From NCBI GenBank assembly GCA_022577435.1, contig JAKOON010000006.1, forward strand, positions 10,104,001 through 10,168,000: DNA of 64,000 bases, in the 5' to 3' direction. Under the pieces are notes generated by a model. That model worked only from the letters and a program-made list of their open reading frames with translations, searched no databases and was not told the DNA's origin. The position numbers and the translations under genes are program-made. The DNA is from Embiotoca jacksoni (Eukaryota > Chordata > Actinopteri > Embiotocidae). Shown piece by piece: positions 61,939-64,000 of this stretch. Every line of letters starts with the position of its first letter. Positions within the stretch are counted from its first letter, which is position 1.

Positions 61939-64000
61939 AATACAACCCCTCATATTGTTTCAAATACTCTGGTAACTCATTTCATTACATAATTCAGAAT
62001 GTATAAAATATCTCAATTGTTATAAAGGGGTATAATTTCACCCGGTCTCTTTTTCTACCTTTTAATAAATTCGCCACTGCCACCACTAAGTGGTAGTAAT
62101 GTCTCATGTTTAGATTTTCAGTCTATAAAAGAAGCTGTTATTTTGAGACAAGAAACAGTTGGAAGTTTACAAAAATTACCCGTTACATGTAATAACAATC
62201 AATTATTTAGTTAAAATCTCTGTGGTGATTATCTTCTCTACGGGGTATTTTCATTACATGAGGAGATTAGGAAAGAACTTAATTTTAGACTTTAATTGTT
62301 GAAAGGCAACCAATTCTTTGAATCACTGTGGTTGTCAGAAGAACAATATCCACTTCATTTATGTCATTTTCATTTTTGAGGATATAAAACCATTTTTCAG
62401 GTAGAATTGGACTCAACTACTAGTTTATGGAGATTTCAAAGCTTTTTGCAGCCTCCTATAAAGCCTTCAAATTGGTAATTTTTAGTGGAACCTAAATTAA
62501 TTTTTTTTTTAACTAATTAAACTCATGTGGAGTGGCCACCAAAACATTAAGGCCCTTTGGAGGTTTGATTGCTATCCCTCCCACAGAGCTCTGATCTCCA
62601 CGACAAACTAAATCCAAAGGAACAGTGGAACAGGTGATTTGATTTAGGTTATTTTTTTCTGTTTAATGCATACAAATAATTGGCATGAATTTTGAGTATC
62701 CTTACTTTTAGTGCCTAAAACTGGACCCTAGGGTCATGAACTAACTTGCGACTAATTTGATGGCCTTTCATTATTCATATTTTTTGTAAAACTTGTCTAT
62801 ACACCCAAAAATATAAGATATGTGAAATATTACTCCTAAAACACACCCACATAATCATAAAGTTTACTTCCTAGGACTTACTTGGCTTGATGGCATCCAA
62901 AGGGACAAACACATTGGCCAGGGAGACCTCTTGTACCCTGCCTGGACTGGCCTGGTTTAGGGGGATGATGGGGGACAGAGAGCGTAACAGAGGGCTGTCA
63001 TCTGCCTGACTCTTGGTAGCTGGAGGAGTAGACCTTCCTTGCATTCCTCCAGTGATCAATGAGGTGGATGTGGTGGAGGTGACACTAAGACTGGAAGACA
63101 GAGGAGCAGGACCATGCAGACCTTCACTCCAAAATGTTTTCATTCAAAATGACAGGCATAAACACGTATAACCCATGATGGCACTGGTAACAAAAGGAGA
63201 GTGAAATAAAATACTACCTGCAATTTTAAGACAAATATTGCAGTTAGGTTTATTCATTAATAATAGAATGCAAAGGCACTTGGCATCATATTAACAGACA
63301 CTGATACAACACAAAGGACTCTTATATGCCACATGTACAAACTATTCTACGTTGCCTAGTTACAGTGTAAAAAACACTGTTACGTAGGTATTGGTTCACC
63401 TAAGTTTAAGTCTTCAGGGTTAATGGAGTCTTGCGTATCAGTCTGCCATTTACGAACTAGTGCTTGAAATGCACTTGAAATTTCATATTGCAAAATATTG
63501 TTAAGCATCTAAAAAGCTCCTTTAAACTCGAGTGTTTAGACACCCATTGAGGCCAGGCCAGTGGAATTTCAAAAATCGCAAGAAAGAACCAAAGGCATGC
63601 ACCATTTACTGAGTTTTTCAAACAATTGGATGAATCATGCAAGATACTATGTGTAAAAGATGGATGAACTGGCCCAGTCTACCCAGTTTTAGCTCATGGA
63701 ACATGTATTACTTACTTATTAGTACTGCCCAGATCCAATAAGGCTAGGTCTTGCAGATTGTGATTGAGAGAAGTTGAGAGCAAGTGGGAGACTCCAGATG
63801 ACATGGAGACCGGTTGTGGAGTGACCGGGGTGACTGAGGGAGCAGAAGTCATGCTGAATGGCTGAGGGGGAGAAGCTGAGGCCATGGTGGTGAGTACTGA
63901 ACTGAGAGGTTGTGGGAATATGACTGATGTTGTTGAGACAGATGCTGTAGAAACCGCAGGTGTGGAACAGACAGGGCCTAGAAGGTTTAAGGAAGAGTCA
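60596..64000 (-). CDS. gga3: GGA3-type clathrin adaptor, C-terminal half (5' end beyond window)
   Basis: Exons on the minus strand are 63,716 to beyond 64,000, then 62,882-63,090, 61,617-61,786, 61,314-61,424 and 60,596-60,706, with consistent phases. The first visible exon is hinge: rich in Ser, Thr and Pro, with LNLLG and ALLDLG, which resemble clathrin-box motifs. The rest is the gamma-adaptin ear (GAE) domain: NVFVPLDAIKPS, PGRSDVLVMVASML, NTAPQPVRNIV, VRLQPPSGTEL, AITQVMLLANP and VRMRYKLTF, ending WGAL. GGAs are ARF-dependent trans-Golgi adaptors. The ear binds accessory proteins (DFGxF-type motifs) and the missing VHS domain binds acidic-dileucine cargo. The GAE alone does not separate GGA1 from GGA3; linkage to SUMO2 and JPT1 favours gga3. 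An earlier in-frame extension of the 62,882 exon exists, but the ctcctctgtcttccag acceptor at 63,091 is much better. Confidence 0.93.
61902..61934. repeat. Poly(T) run, 33 bases
   Basis: Homopolymer in a gga3 intron. Confidence 0.97.

Noticed and set aside
63091..63143. Extended gga3 exon beginning at an in-frame ATG at 63,143
   Set aside because: The ctcctctgtcttccag acceptor at 63,091 joins in frame with the donor at 63,715 and is far stronger than any upstream acceptor.
1..64000. CRISPR arrays, operons, tRNA and rRNA genes
   Set aside because: No regularly spaced repeats with unique spacers and no convincing tRNA A/B boxes or rRNA sequence were seen. The genes have spliceosomal introns, so this is not prokaryotic DNA.

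Overview
The window looks like nuclear DNA of a ray-finned (teleost) fish, probably a percomorph. It is AT-rich and has short coding exons with GT-AG introns, long CA/TG microsatellites and homopolymer runs. It also carries fish-type Tc1 transposons with long inverted repeats, L2-like LINE fragments and hAT-type MITEs. All five recognisable host genes lie on the minus strand.

Layout. Bases 1-24,800 hold no gene I can support: only microsatellites, a perfect hairpin, one probable interspersed repeat, an isolated CpG-rich patch (21.2-21.6 kb) and two weak candidate exons. At 24.8-27.2 kb is a complete four-exon gene for a CD7-like single-V-domain receptor with a YEVM tail motif. At 32.9-37.0 kb is a complete six-exon gene for a B7-family protein (V domain, C domain, membrane segment), closest in my reading to CD80/CD86. 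A possible 5' UTR exon near 41.35 kb has a BATF/IRF-type composite motif beside it. Between and downstream of these lie a dead Tc1 element (29.4-30.9 kb), an L2-like LINE fragment (35 kb), further Tc1 and LINE relics (39-40 kb), and a Tc1 element with an uninterrupted DD34E transposase (42.6-44.2 kb).

Bases 45.8-64.0 kb hold three conserved housekeeping genes in the order jpt1 (hn1), sumo2-type SUMO, gga3 (the last is cut by the window end). I recall the same neighbourhood on human chromosome 17q25.1 (JPT1-SUMO2-NUP85-GGA3). NUP85 is not between sumo2 and gga3 here. CD7 is on 17q25.3 in human, so the cd7-like gene fits the same ancestral chromosome arm.

Function. The CD7-like receptor and the B7-like molecule are immune surface proteins encoded in tandem, which raises the question of whether they interact. 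JPT1 is a small cytosolic/nuclear protein, SUMO2 a protein modifier, and GGA3 a trans-Golgi clathrin adaptor. These three appear linked by ancient synteny rather than by a shared pathway. All exon structures were read by eye from splice sites and frame continuity, without alignment tools.
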